DNA of 50,117 bases from Romeriopsis navalis LEGE 11480 (GCF_015207035.1 NZ_JADEXQ010000039.1:1-50117); one strand, 5' to 3'. Shown: positions 25,260 to 34,782, counted from the first letter of the stretch. The notes: a model not told the origin generated them from the letters alone. Translations and numbers: made by a program.

Positions 25260-26330
25260 CTACACAGCAGCAGCAACTTGCTTCAACTCACCTTTGGAGT
25301 ACTTAGCAGCGTAGTCTTCCAAGCTAACTTGCTTGATCTTGCTCGCCTGACCGGCACACCAGAACTGCTGGTAACGATCGGAACAAACTTGCTTCATGTA
25401 CTTGATGGAAGGCTTCATGAAGTGGCGAGGATCGAAGTTAGCAGGATCAGCAACTGCTGCTTCACGGATGGCTGCGGTGATTGCCAAACGGTTATCAGTA
25501 TCAATGTTCACCTTACGAACACCAGACTTAATACCCTTCTGGATTTCTTCAACCGGTACACCGTAAGTCTCAGGAATCTTACCGCCGTACTTGTTGATCA
25601 TCTCCAACCACTCTTGGGGCACAGAGGAAGAACCGTGCATAACCAAGTGAGTGTTTGGCAGGCGCTTATGAATCTCTTCAATGCGGCTGATGGCCAAGAT
25701 TTCGCCAGTCGGCTTGCGAGTAAACTTGTAAGCACCGTGGCTAGTACCAATTGCAACAGCCAAAGCGTCAACCTGAGTCGCTTCAACGAACTGTACCGCT
25801 TCATCCGGATCAGTCAACAGCTGCTCTTTGTCGAGCTTACCGTCAAAACCGTGGCCGTCTTCCGCTTCGCCCATGCCAGTTTCCAAAGAACCGAGGCAAC
25901 CCAGCTCACCTTCAACCGATGCGCCGATCGCGTGCGCTACCTTCACAACTTCAGCCGTGACGGAAACGTTGTACTCAAAGGAAGCCGGAGTCTTCGCATC
26001 AGCTTGCAAAGAACCATCCATCATCACAGATGTGAAGTTGTTCTTAATCGCAGAGTAGCAAGTGGAAGGCGCATTACCGTGATCCTGGTGCATCACGATG
26101 GGGATATGTGGATAAGTCTCAACTGCAGCCAAGATCAAGTGGCGCAGGAAATTCTCACCGGCGTAGCTACGCGCACCGCGAGATGCTTGCAGGATCACCG
26201 GGCTGTCCGTCTCGTTCGCAGCCTGCATGATCGCCTGGATCTGCTCCAAGTTGTTAACGTTGAAAGCTGGAATACCGTAGCCATTCTCAGCCGCGTGATC
26301 TAGGAGCAATCGCAAAGGTACGAGAGCCAT
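25260..26330 (-). CDS. fba: Class II fructose-1,6-bisphosphate aldolase
   Basis: A 356-residue zinc-dependent aldolase of the Calvin-cycle/glycolysis type, cleaving or forming fructose-1,6-bisphosphate (and sedoheptulose-1,7-bisphosphate in cyanobacteria). Motifs: [29 protein letters not shown] with zinc ligand His and catalytic Asp, [35 protein letters not shown] and [13 protein letters not shown]. The start has a perfect AGGAGG seven bases upstream, as expected for a strongly translated gene. A 341-codon frame on the opposite strand is an artefact of its codon bias. It is monocistronic, with a terminator downstream. Confidence 0.97.
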   Translation of the reverse strand: MALVPLRLLLDHAAENGYGIPAFNVNNLEQIQAIMQAANETDSPVILQASRGARSYAGENFLRHLILAAVETYPHIPIVMHQDHGNAPSTCYSAIKNNFTSVMMDGSLQADAKTPASFEYNVSVTAEVVKVAHAIGASVEGELGCLGSLETGMGEAEDGHGFDGKLDKEQLLTDPDEAVQFVEATQVDALAVAIGTSHGAYKFTRKPTGEILAISRIEEIHKRLPNTHLVMHGSSSVPQEWLEMINKYGGKIPETYGVPVEEIQKGIKSGVRKVNIDTDNRLAITAAIREAAVADPANFDPRHFMKPSIKYMKQVCSDRYQQFWCAGQASKIKQVSLEDYAAKYSKGELKQVAAAV

Positions 26331-27025
26331 ACACAGTCCTCCTGGGGTCCGATGAAGTTAAGGATTTATTTAGATTCTTCATTATAGTATGTCAAGTCGG
26401 GCGAAGAGTCAGCCTTAGTTTAGGCAAATGAGTAGAAATTACTATCAGAGAAGTTACGTCTTGTGACAACTTTGCATAATCAGTTCTTATCTTGTGATTT
26501 TGCGACCCCTTCCCGCCTGATCCAGACAACCCATCTTCTCGAAATACGCCCAATCATCAGTTGATCCCCACGCTCACAGGCGGCAGACTAGCTAAAATCA
26601 AATCAAGTCCCGCCGAGGCTCAAGCATTTCCCCACTGAAAAACCGATCGCCTAATTCAGCCATCTGGCTTAACTACTTCTAGTCCCAACAAATTGCCATA
26701 CAGACAATCTGTAATCAGTTCAAAATTGCAGTAAACGCAAAATTGCAATGAACTGGAGCAACACAAGATTCAAACATACGGGAACATCCAGCATAATTTT
26801 TCACGGCATAGTTTTACCACCAGCAGCTCGGGAATCAACGCCCCAAAGCTCACTCGCAAGGATTACCCCATTCTAAGAGCGCCATCCCCAGCGATTCAGG
26901 TAAACACCTCGCAACGTTACTGCGCAAAGTTTAACAGTCGGGCGATTGCTAGGTTGATAGGATTGTGAATAGGTAAATCATTTGCCATGCGTTTCAAAAT
27001 TCTTTTGAGAATAGGGTAGAAATTT
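26331..27025. other. Long intergenic region between fba and the 152-residue gene
   Basis: Nearly 700 bases without a recognisable gene. It contains the fba promoter and a hairpin with arms CAGTTCA (26716-26722) and TGAACTG (26749-26755), continued by TTGCA/TGCAA, with a repeated CAAAATTGCA inside. No tRNA fold or strong terminator was seen. Confidence 0.5.
26381..26395 (-). promoter_or_regulatory. Likely fba promoter
   Basis: On the minus strand a consensus TATAAT (26386-26381) sits 50 bases before the start codon, immediately preceded by TTGACA (26395-26390) only three bases away. They cannot form one promoter. TATAAT with a weak -35 near 26404, or TTGACA with a downstream -10, are the options. 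Confidence 0.5.
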
Positions 27026-27484
27026 ATGACCACGACGATCGCCGCTGACCTTGCCGCCGAAGACTATGTGGTCCTTGGCCTTGCAACCTGCTTCACCAAA
27101 ACCGACGGCGAAGTCCAACAGCTCAAAGTGGTTGAACCGATTCCTTCTGCCACCCTCGAAACCCTCTGTCAAGGCATTCCCACTTCCTACGAAATGGCGA
27201 TCGCCACCACCCTCGGCGCGATCATCAAAGATGGACAAACGCACATGCCGAGTATCTTTCCAGCCGAGGCAGAAGTCTTTGATGATTTCGGTGATCGGAT
27301 ATCGGCCAGCGCCCGTACGTACAAGCGCACCCGCCAAGCACACGTCAAGGATCTCATGCCCCTCGGCACCGAGAAACATGACTTCAACTATTCCACTGAG
27401 CGCAAGCGGATTTTGAATGCGGACCGGACCGTCAGTGCTGACGACAATGTGAAGCAGCACGCCCATACACATCAAGTGCTATAA
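27026..27484 (+). CDS. Unrecognised conserved-looking 152-residue protein
   Basis: I do not recognise a family. The protein is hydrophilic with no signal peptide or membrane segment. The first 90 residues look like a small alpha/beta domain (EDYVVLGLATCFTKTDG, VVEPIPSATLETL). The C-terminal 50 are charged and probably extended, with two His near the end (HAHTH). Codon use is like its neighbours, and third-position GC supports a real gene. A strong bidirectional terminator starts 36 bases after the stop. No operon partner; the next gene is convergent. Confidence 0.75.
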   Translation: MTTTIAADLAAEDYVVLGLATCFTKTDGEVQQLKVVEPIPSATLETLCQGIPTSYEMAIATTLGAIIKDGQTHMPSIFPAEAEVFDDFGDRISASARTYKRTRQAHVKDLMPLGTEKHDFNYSTERKRILNADRTVSADDNVKQHAHTHQVL

Positions 27485-27519
27485 CATCGTCTCACGGCGA
27501 ATCACAGTCGAGACATGAC

Positions 27520-27565
27520 AAAACCCCGGTTAGATGGCAGGCAATCACCATCTAACCGGGGTTTT
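27520..27565. terminator. Strong bidirectional terminator
   Basis: Perfect 18-bp stem (27520-27537 with 27548-27565), 10-base loop, arms bounded by A4 and T4 plus one more T. It serves the plus-strand gene ending at 27484 and the minus-strand reductase ending at 27597. Confidence 0.88.
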
Positions 27566-27568
27566 TGG

Positions 27569-27600
27569 TTGAGATACGTTTTAGTTGAGATACGTTTTAG
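27569..27600. repeat. 16-bp perfect tandem duplication at a stop codon
   Basis: TTGAGATACGTTTTAG is repeated head to tail (27569-27584, 27585-27600). The right-hand copy contains the TAA stop of the minus-strand reductase, so the stop codon itself is duplicated. Confidence 0.85.
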
Positions 27601-28123
27601 TGGAGATGCTTGGCAAAATCACTCAACGATCGTGCTAGAACCTCGGCCAATTCCGGCGTATCCACAATCCCTGTCGCATCCAACCCACTGCCCATAATCG
27701 GCAGCGTGATGCAGCAGGGATTAATCACCTTTGCTGCCATGGTGGTGAGAATTTCGGCGAGTGAAGCCTGGGCGATCGTCGCACGCAGTGAAGCATTAAT
27801 CAGCATCACTGGTTTATGCACAAATTCGCCACTGCCAACCAGCCAGTCCAAACCATTCTTCAGTGAACCGGCGATCCCATGGGCGTATTCGGGACTCGAA
27901 ATCATCACCCCTGAGGCCGTCTGTAAAACTGTTGTCGGAAATGGGCGATCGCTGCCGGCGCTGGTTCCACATCCCGATCCGGGTTGAAATGCGATAGCTC
28001 ACCCACCCCCCCATACAAATCAATCTGCATCCCGACTGGGGCCAATACTGCCGCAGCTTGAAGCACAGCCTGATTCGAAGACTGTGCGCTTAAGCTGCCA
28101 CAAATTGCGAAGACCTTGGTCAT
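27597..28123 (-). pseudogene. NADPH-dependent FMN reductase, frameshifted
   Basis: Two overlapping minus-strand frames together make one flavodoxin-like FMN reductase. The N-terminal part from ATG 28123 has FAICGSLSAQSSNQAVL (FMN phosphate loop) and runs to HFRQQ. The C-terminal part, in another frame, gives LQTASGVMISSPEYAHG, KNGLDWLVGSGEF and the VMLINAS strand, ending at 27597. The break is at an A4 run on the plus strand (27925-27928, T4 in the coding sense). One extra T there would restore a continuous protein of about 175 residues. Either a recent inactivating mutation, a sequencing error in a homopolymer, or slippage. All motifs on both sides are intact, so decay is not advanced. Confidence 0.8.
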
Positions 28124-28187
28124 CCGTGCCTCAATCCTAGAGCCTTTGCGATCGTGACTCAATCGACGCGGTTAACCAACTATTGGT

Positions 28188-29714
28188 TTAGCCACTCAAT
28201 GCTTCTTTAGCGGCATACAGCGTTTCTGCCGTAATCTTTTGAATATGCTGATCGCGGGCAAACTTCTCGGTATTGCGCTTCACTTTATTACGCACAAATC
28301 CCGGAATTTTCGCCAATTCAGCCGAACCATCTTTACTCCAGGCCAAATCCGCATCCGCCGAAATCGTCTGCGTAATCGCTTCTTTCGTATCATGGCCACC
28401 AAAGATCTCCATCAGGTGATCTTCCATGCCTAAGGTAAAGGAATTATAGATCAAGTCCACCAGCTGATTTGTCCCTTCATAACCCACCATCGGGCGATAC
28501 CCCACAGGGAAGTTCTGGACGTGAATCGGGGCAGAAATGACACCGCAGGGGATATTCAAGCGCTTACCCACATGGCGTTCCATCTGAGTACCAAAAATCA
28601 CCGCCGGTTCAGTTTTCGCAATCCGATCGCCCACTTCTCCATGGTCTTCCGAGATTAATACTTCATCGCAGTATTCGCTCACCTGCTCGCGGAACCAGTC
28701 CTCATCGTGTTTGCAGAATGTTCCCGACCAGACAACTTGAATTCCCATCTCCCGCGCAAGGATTTTGGTAATTGCCGCGGCATGGGTCGCATCCCCATAA
28801 ACCACCGCTTTTTTACCCGTCAGATTCTGACAGTCGATCGACCGGGAGAACCAAGCCGCCTGGGAAACAAAGCGGGTTTGCTCATCAATAAATTCATCGT
28901 AGTTGGCATCTGAGCCACCCTGATTCAACACCTGCTGAATCGCCCGAATACAGCGCGCAGTTTCCACCACACCCATCGGCGTAATATCGACATAGGGCAT
29001 ATCAAATTCGGCCTTGAGATACTCGGCAGTCATACAGCCGAGTTCGCGGTAAGGCAAGAGGTTAAACCAGGCTCGGGGCAAAGTTTTCAGGTCTTCGACC
29101 GAGGCTTGATCAGGCAAGACCATATTCACTTCAATGCCCAAGTCGGCCATCAGCCGCTTCAGCTCCGTGCAGTCATGGTTATTGTGAAAGCCCAAAGTCG
29201 AGATACCAATGATATTTACCGAGGGCTTGGCGGATTTTTCCGTCACGATATCGCCATGCTTACGGGCTTTATCGATATAGAACTTCACCACCTGATGCAG
29301 GGTACGATCGGCCGCCTGCAGTTCCGTCACTCGATAGTGGTTCACATCGGCTAACAACACATCACATTGCGCATCAAAGCTGGCACGTTCGACAAAGTTA
29401 TTCAGATCTTCTTGCAAAATACTGGAAGTACAAGTCGGCGTCAGAATAATCAGGTCCGGCTTTTCCGCCGCATCCATCCGAGTGATATTATCGACCACCT
29501 TTTCCTGTGATCCCCGCGCCAACACATTGCGATCGACCACACTGGTCGTCACTGGCGTATAGTCACGCTCGCGCTCCAACATCGAGCGCATAACATTAAA
29601 ATAGTCGTCACCCAAGGGCGCGTGCATAATTGCATGGACATTCTTAAAAGAACTGGCCACCCTCAAAGTGCCGATGTGGGCCGGGCCAGAATACATCCAA
29701 TAAGCAAGTTTCAT
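28188..29714 (-). CDS. chlB: Light-independent protochlorophyllide reductase subunit B
   Basis: ChlB with ChlN forms the NB component that reduces protochlorophyllide in the dark, receiving electrons from ChlL. The 508-residue length is standard. Asp36 ([10 protein letters not shown]) and Cys95 (TPTCTSSIL), which ligate or neighbour the [4Fe-4S] cluster, are present, as are [30 protein letters not shown] and the [12 protein letters not shown] segment. The C-terminal helical domain ([20 protein letters not shown] onward) is intact. ATG at 29714 gives the universal [13 protein letters not shown] start. chlL and chlN are not in the window, so the genes are dispersed. Confidence 0.98.
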   Translation of the reverse strand: MKLAYWMYSGPAHIGTLRVASSFKNVHAIMHAPLGDDYFNVMRSMLERERDYTPVTTSVVDRNVLARGSQEKVVDNITRMDAAEKPDLIILTPTCTSSILQEDLNNFVERASFDAQCDVLLADVNHYRVTELQAADRTLHQVVKFYIDKARKHGDIVTEKSAKPSVNIIGISTLGFHNNHDCTELKRLMADLGIEVNMVLPDQASVEDLKTLPRAWFNLLPYRELGCMTAEYLKAEFDMPYVDITPMGVVETARCIRAIQQVLNQGGSDANYDEFIDEQTRFVSQAAWFSRSIDCQNLTGKKAVVYGDATHAAAITKILAREMGIQVVWSGTFCKHDEDWFREQVSEYCDEVLISEDHGEVGDRIAKTEPAVIFGTQMERHVGKRLNIPCGVISAPIHVQNFPVGYRPMVGYEGTNQLVDLIYNSFTLGMEDHLMEIFGGHDTKEAITQTISADADLAWSKDGSAELAKIPGFVRNKVKRNTEKFARDQHIQKITAETLYAAKEALSG

Positions 29715-29855
29715 GAGGCGTACGGTTCCTAATGATTTCAATCTGAAGTGACTTATCAAGCCATCGCAAACGCAGCGATCGTATGGCCTACGATCGTTTA
29801 TACCGCGTGCCCCACCCCCACCTCACAAACCAGCCAGAAATCTTAACCATCACCG

Positions 29856-30377
29856 CTAATTCTCGCCAATCAAACAGTCATCCGGCACGCCGTCACCGTC
29901 ATAGTCAATACGCGAATCATCAGCTTTCCCATCATTATCACAATCCATCGCCGGACCAATCAAAGTGCCTTTTTTCGCGCCAGTCGCGGGTGCGGGTTTA
30001 GCCGGTGTAATCGACGGGCGTATATAGGGTTGTATCGGCTCCGATGAAGTCGTCGGTGTAATCGCCGGCGATGGCGTAATCAAGGATGGTGAAGGGAGCG
30101 TTTTGGGTGAAGGGAGCGTTTTGGGCGGATTTGGCAACTTCACTGGTTGCGGGACGATCGGCGCCGCATCAACAGGTTTAGCGACTGCCTTTGGAGCGGC
30201 GGCACTCGATGATTTGGGTGCGACAGTTGGACTCGCCGCCGTTGAAGCCGCTGGAGATGACACAGCTGGCACAACGGGAGTCGGCTTGGGCAGATTTTCA
30301 GTCGGGGGTGGTGTATTCGCACAAGCCCCGAGGCCAGCGGTGATCGCACCTAAACACCAAATCTGAAACTTGTGCAT
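29856..30377 (-). CDS. Proline-rich lipoprotein with calcium-binding-like C-terminus
   Basis: A 173-residue exported protein of unknown function. Residues 1-19 are a lipoprotein signal with lipobox LGAC (Cys19). Residues 20-140 are low-complexity Pro/Ala/Ser/Thr, probably an extended linker, and include a duplicated KTLPSP unit. The C-terminus, DCDNDGKADDSRIDYDGDGVPDDC, carries two DxDxDG loops bracketed by cysteines, like thrombospondin type-3 or EF-hand-like calcium loops. It is probably membrane-anchored with a Ca-binding tip in the periplasm. It follows 141 bases upstream of the chlB start on the same strand, with no functional link evident. Confidence 0.75.
   Translation of the reverse strand: MHKFQIWCLGAITAGLGACANTPPPTENLPKPTPVVPAVSSPAASTAASPTVAPKSSSAAAPKAVAKPVDAAPIVPQPVKLPNPPKTLPSPKTLPSPSLITPSPAITPTTSSEPIQPYIRPSITPAKPAPATGAKKGTLIGPAMDCDNDGKADDSRIDYDGDGVPDDCLIGEN
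30088..30123. repeat. In-frame 18-bp tandem repeat
   Basis: GGTGAAGGGAGCGTTTTG occurs twice in tandem (30088-30105, 30106-30123). It encodes the repeated KTLPSP in the lipoprotein linker and is likely a slippage product. Confidence 0.85.
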
Positions 30378-30912
30378 GAATCTAGTCCCCCAGAAAAACC
30401 ACCCACATTATGCACAAACTTCCTGCCAGCACAGCCAATACCAAACAATGCACAATAACGCGAGAAATCCTGTAGCAAAAGCATTTCAGCCAACTAAATC
30501 ACCCAGATCAACTAAAAATTAGGGTTTGCGACGCACAAAGATTTCAAGCCTGTTAAAACTTTCTTTAGAAATTCGTGGTTTGCACAACATAAGCCTCAGA
30601 AAACAAAGCGATCGGGCCTCATTCAATAATTTGCCTGAATACAGGCAAATCTAAATTTCATCCCCCACGTCAGCTTTTGTCAGGAAAAGCGCATCAATAA
30701 TCAGAATTCTGGGCAAGCTAAAAAAGTATGGAAAGTGTGATTTGACGCAATTAAGCGTTCTCTATCACTTCGTCCGATTCAAACAGCACAAAAAAATCAC
30801 GCATAGTCCATGACGTGCTGCTGCATTCATAAAAACTCCTGATTCATAAAACTGCCATCAACGCTCCCACTAAGCACCAGTTTGTCTACCGAATATCATC
30901 ACGTTACGCTAT
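30378..30912. other. Divergent intergenic region, lipoprotein / Amt-kinase
   Basis: About 535 AT-rich bases. The clearest element is a hairpin, ATTTGCCTG-AATA-CAGGCAAAT (30629-30650). I searched by eye for an NtcA-type GTA-N8-TAC site before the ammonium-sensor gene and did not find one. No ORF or RNA gene recognised. Confidence 0.45.
30629..30650. promoter_or_regulatory. Perfect 9-bp inverted repeat, possible operator or hairpin
   Basis: Arms at 30629-30637 and 30642-30650 with an AATA loop, about 260 bases upstream of the Amt-kinase start. There is no T run, so a terminator is unlikely. Confidence 0.35.
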
Positions 30913-33552
30913 ATGTCTTCTACCCCCTTGGACCTACTTTGGGTCAGTTTGTGTGCCTGTCTCGTTTTCCTGATGCAGGCCGGGTTTCTTTGTCTTGAGT
31001 CAGGGCTCACCCGCACCAAGAACAATATCAACGTCGCTCTCAAAAATCTTACCGACTTCGGCATATCAGTACTGATTTTTTGGGCTTGTGGTTATGGATT
31101 CATGTTTGGTGATTCATGGCATGGCTGGTTAGGCACGAATCATTTCTTTTTCGAAGTCGGTCAAGGTATCGCACCGCAAATCACCAGTTTTTTCTTCCAA
31201 GCCATGTTCTGCGGCACTGCCGTGACGATCCTATCCGGCGCTGTGGCCGAACGGATGCGATTCACCAGTTATGCCGTGACCGCGCTAATTATTTCGATGG
31301 TGATCTACCCGGTATTTGGCCATTGGGCCTGGGGGGGAATCATCGAGCAAAATCCCACTGGCTGGTTAGCCCAATTAGGCTTTGTCGACTTTGCGGGATC
31401 AACGGTTGTGCATAGTGTCGGGGGGTGGGTCGCCCTCGCGACGGTCCTGATTATTGGCCCCCGGATCGGCCGCTTCTCACGCAAACGCCGTGGTCAAGAT
31501 ATTCAGGGTTCGAATATTCCCCTCGCCTTACTCGGTTGTCTCACCCTTTGGTTTGGCTGGTTTGGGTTCAACGGGGGCAGTACGCTGGCCTTAAACACCC
31601 AGGTTCCCGGCATCATTGCCAATACGCTATTAGCGGGTGCCGCAGGTCTAATGATGGCTCTGGTGCTCAGTTGGCTCACCAAAGTTATCGTCCGGACTGA
31701 GAATCTCATCAATGGCACCCTGGCCGGATTAGTCGCCATCACAGCTAGCTGCCATGCGGTAACGGCAGTTTCTGCCGTCGTGATTGGGGCGATCGGTACA
31801 GTTGCAATGTGGGGCACCCAACATTGGCTACAGCGAGCCAAAATTGATGATGCCGTCGGGGCAATCCCAGTGCATTTGGCCGCTGGTGCCTGGGGCACGA
31901 TCGCCGTTGCCCTCTTTGGCGATCTCAGCATCTTGGCCACGGGGCTCGATCGCGCCCATCAAATGCGAATTCAAATATTAGGCGTCGTCGTCTGCGGAAT
32001 TTGGGCTTTTTCGAGTGCTTACTTACTGCTACAACTGCTCAACCGGCTCACGGCGCTGCGGGTCAGTCGCCGACAAGAGTATATGGGCCTGAATATTGCA
32101 GAGCACGGGGCTGAGAACGAACTTTTCCGGCTATACAGCACAATGCAAAGCCATGTCAAAACCGGTGATCTCAGTCGGCGGGCACGCGTTGATGCTTTTA
32201 GTGAAGTTGGACAAATCGCCACGTGGTATAACCGCGTGATGGATTCTCTTGAAAATGCCATTACAACGACCCAAACGGCGGCAGACGGGTTGATTACGAT
32301 TTCGAGTCAGACATATCAAATCACCACCGCCAATATCGCCTGCCAAAATATGTTTGGGATGAGCAATCAGGAATTGGTCGGCCAATCCGTCATGTTGCTG
32401 TTTGATTCAGCGACTAAACGATTTTGCATCACCGATCTGCTGAATGAATTGCAACAAAATCCGGCCAACGGCATGTGCCAAGAAATCATCGGACGGCGAC
32501 AGGATGGTTCAAGATTTCCCTTAGAAATTACCGTGGGTGAAGCGAAAACGAGCGATCGCAGCTTCTACACCTGGATTCTACGAGACATTACCGAACGCAA
32601 AGCGAACGAAGCCGCACTCAAGGCATCGGAAGCCAATGCCCGTGCAAAATCCCAGGAACTCGCTCAAGTCCTCAGCGACTTAAAACAAACCCAGGCCAAA
32701 CTGATTCATAGCGAAAAGATGTCGGGCTTAGGCCAGATGGTTGCCGGTGTAGCCCACGAAATTAATAACCCCGCGAACTTTATCCACAGTAATATTCCCC
32801 ATCTGACTTCCTACACTGAGGGATTGATTCAAATTATTGATGAGTATAAGCAGCAGTATCCCGAGACGAACTCCCAAATTACCGCAGTTGAAGAGGAGGT
32901 TGACTACAACTTCATCCAAGCCGATCTCAAAGAAGTGCTTAAATCAATGCGCAATGGCAGCAATCGAATTCGTGGCATTGTCAAATCCCTGCGAAATTTT
33001 TCGCACTTAGATGAAGCTGGACGTAAAAAGTCGGATATTCACGAAGGCATCGAGAGTACCCTGCTTGTATTACAACATCGTCTTATCAGCAAAAAACAAC
33101 AGATTGAGATTGTCAAGGTATATGGGGATATTCCATTCGTAACTTGCCACATGAAGCAAATCAACCAAGCCATCATGAATGTATTGAACAACGCAATTGA
33201 CTCACTCGATTCACATTTTGCAAACAGCAAAATCGAAATTCAAGCACAGGGGAAATCACTCAATTCAACACTCGTCAAAACATCCTTTGCACCCCGCATC
33301 TACATTCAGACACAGCAACTTGATGCTGAGCATGTCAGCATTAGTATTCGCGATAATGGTAGTGGCCTTGAGCATGAGCGTCAAAGCCAAATATTCGACC
33401 CCTTCTACACCACTAAATCAGTCGGTCAAGGCACGGGCCTTGGCCTCACGATTAGTCATCAAATTATCGTTGACCAACATCAAGGGCAAATCACTTGCAA
33501 TTCAACCCCAGATAATGGCGCAGAGTTCGTCATCATATTACCGATCGCCTAA
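30913..33552 (+). CDS. Ammonium transporter-PAS-histidine kinase fusion
   Basis: An 879-residue fusion. Residues 1-400 form a complete Amt domain, with about 11 membrane segments and the family's cytoplasmic tail motif (GLNIAEHG, 392-399). The conduction residues are kept: Phe99, Asp159 and His167 in FVDFAGSTVVHS, Phe219 and Ser223 in WFGFNGGS, and His321 in IPVHLAAG, so the twin-His pair is intact. A linker (about 400-450) precedes PAS (about 455-560), a coiled coil, HisKA with His615 in AGVAHEINN, and HATPase with VLNNAIDSL, RDNGSGL and GQGTGLGLT. Amt-kinase fusions such as Kuenenia Ks-Amt5 act as ammonium sensors. Whether this one also transports is unknown. No response regulator is adjacent. 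Convergent with the export gene. Confidence 0.93.
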   Translation: MSSTPLDLLWVSLCACLVFLMQAGFLCLESGLTRTKNNINVALKNLTDFGISVLIFWACGYGFMFGDSWHGWLGTNHFFFEVGQGIAPQITSFFFQAMFCGTAVTILSGAVAERMRFTSYAVTALIISMVIYPVFGHWAWGGIIEQNPTGWLAQLGFVDFAGSTVVHSVGGWVALATVLIIGPRIGRFSRKRRGQDIQGSNIPLALLGCLTLWFGWFGFNGGSTLALNTQVPGIIANTLLAGAAGLMMALVLSWLTKVIVRTENLINGTLAGLVAITASCHAVTAVSAVVIGAIGTVAMWGTQHWLQRAKIDDAVGAIPVHLAAGAWGTIAVALFGDLSILATGLDRAHQMRIQILGVVVCGIWAFSSAYLLLQLLNRLTALRVSRRQEYMGLNIAEHGAENELFRLYSTMQSHVKTGDLSRRARVDAFSEVGQIATWYNRVMDSLENAITTTQTAADGLITISSQTYQITTANIACQNMFGMSNQELVGQSVMLLFDSATKRFCITDLLNELQQNPANGMCQEIIGRRQDGSRFPLEITVGEAKTSDRSFYTWILRDITERKANEAALKASEANARAKSQELAQVLSDLKQTQAKLIHSEKMSGLGQMVAGVAHEINNPANFIHSNIPHLTSYTEGLIQIIDEYKQQYPETNSQITAVEEEVDYNFIQADLKEVLKSMRNGSNRIRGIVKSLRNFSHLDEAGRKKSDIHEGIESTLLVLQHRLISKKQQIEIVKVYGDIPFVTCHMKQINQAIMNVLNNAIDSLDSHFANSKIEIQAQGKSLNSTLVKTSFAPRIYIQTQQLDAEHVSISIRDNGSGLEHERQSQIFDPFYTTKSVGQGTGLGLTISHQIIVDQHQGQITCNSTPDNGAEFVIILPIA

Positions 33553-33582
33553 ACCTCGTTTGGTCTGTTGGGGCTAATGGCG

Positions 33583-34692
33583 CTAGCGGAACAGATTAAA
33601 TAGCAAGCCAAATGGCCCTAATGCCTGTGATGCAACATCCAGGAAATTGCGGCCACCATCCTTTGGCACCAGCAAAACATCCCCATCTTGCACTTGGTAG
33701 GTATCTGTTAGATTTTTCAGATCAACTTCTTGACGATCGAGTTGTCCCTGAGGATTCATCCGAACAAACACCACCTTATCTAACCGCCCTTTATCCGTCG
33801 GACCACCGGCAATCGCCACCGCACTAGAGAGGGTGCCATCCGGTGCCACTTCGACCTCACCCGGTCGCTTCACTTCACCCACGACCCGAACTCGCACAGT
33901 CCTCGGTGAGAAATTCGCGCGGGCGACTAAGCGCCGATCAACATCACTCTCTCCCGATGTTGTGGGAATATAAATCGCATCACCATCCATCAAAATTGGA
34001 TCGGTGTTGAGCTGTGGTGATCGGAGTGCTTCCCAAAGATTAATCGTCTGTTCCGAAATCGTGCCATTGGATTGGGCGCGCCGTAAGGTCACACGCCGAA
34101 TATCCGCTTTACGCGTAATTCCACCGGCTAACAACAGTGCTTCACTAAGCGTCGGCACCGAGAACTGATTACTCGCTGTCCGAACTTCCTCCGATTTCAG
34201 TCCCGATAGACGAATCGGACCGGGACGCAACACTTCGCCGGCAATATTAATGCGCAACGATCGCAGTTGCTTGACGCCAACGGTCACGACTGGTTGTTTT
34301 AACCAACGCTGCAGTCGTTGCGTGATTACTTGCTGCAGTTGAGCGGCGGTCTGTCGCTCAGCTGATACACGTCCCAGCAATGGCAAAGTAATTGCGCCAT
34401 CCGGCAGAATCATCTGCTCACCCGTAAACTCCGGATGATCGTAAACCGTAATTGCCACCACATCACCCGGGCCTAAGGTATAGGTGAGTTCTGATAATTG
34501 CCGATCGGGTTGAAGACTTGAGCCAGTCGCAACTTTCAAAGCAGTTGGGGGAATCGAACGCTGGGGTAAGTAGCCCGGTGGCAACGGCGTACTAAAAGCC
34601 GCAACATCGGTTTCGACTGGTTTTGCCATCGCCGACAGCGGCGCTAGTAGTAACGGCAAAAAACTGATCAATAGACAGTGACGATAAAACAT
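33583..34692 (-). CDS. Polysaccharide export outer-membrane protein (Wza-like)
   Basis: A 369-residue exported protein with a signal peptide (LLISFLPLLLAPLSAMA). The Poly_export domain contains YTLGPGDVVAITVYDHPEFTG and LPDGAITLPLLGRV. Two SLBB domains follow: INIAGEVLRPGPIRLS and VRVVGEVKRPGEVEVAP. Family members form the periplasmic/outer-membrane channel for capsule or slime polysaccharide. The Wza lipid-attachment Cys is not seen, as in many cyanobacterial homologues. ATG at 34692 was chosen; a GTG at 34716 is possible. It follows the BY-kinase gene by 90 bases on the same strand, an order typical of wzc-wza operons. Confidence 0.9.
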   Translation of the reverse strand: MFYRHCLLISFLPLLLAPLSAMAKPVETDVAAFSTPLPPGYLPQRSIPPTALKVATGSSLQPDRQLSELTYTLGPGDVVAITVYDHPEFTGEQMILPDGAITLPLLGRVSAERQTAAQLQQVITQRLQRWLKQPVVTVGVKQLRSLRINIAGEVLRPGPIRLSGLKSEEVRTASNQFSVPTLSEALLLAGGITRKADIRRVTLRRAQSNGTISEQTINLWEALRSPQLNTDPILMDGDAIYIPTTSGESDVDRRLVARANFSPRTVRVRVVGEVKRPGEVEVAPDGTLSSAVAIAGGPTDKGRLDKVVFVRMNPQGQLDRQEVDLKNLTDTYQVQDGDVLLVPKDGGRNFLDVASQALGPFGLLFNLFR

Positions 34693-34782
34693 AACGATTA
34701 GCTGCGGCAGTGCCACGCAAATATTTCAGGAAATCTCAAGCAAACGTCAATCACTATTCAAGCCAAGAATTGACTCAACGCT

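Noticed and set aside
25278-26303. 341-codon ORF antisense to fba
   Set aside because: A shadow frame caused by the strong codon bias of fba; the translated sequence has no domain and fba is unmistakable on the other strand.
30378-30912. NtcA binding site before the Amt-kinase gene
   Set aside because: No GTA-N8-TAC was found by eye in either orientation.
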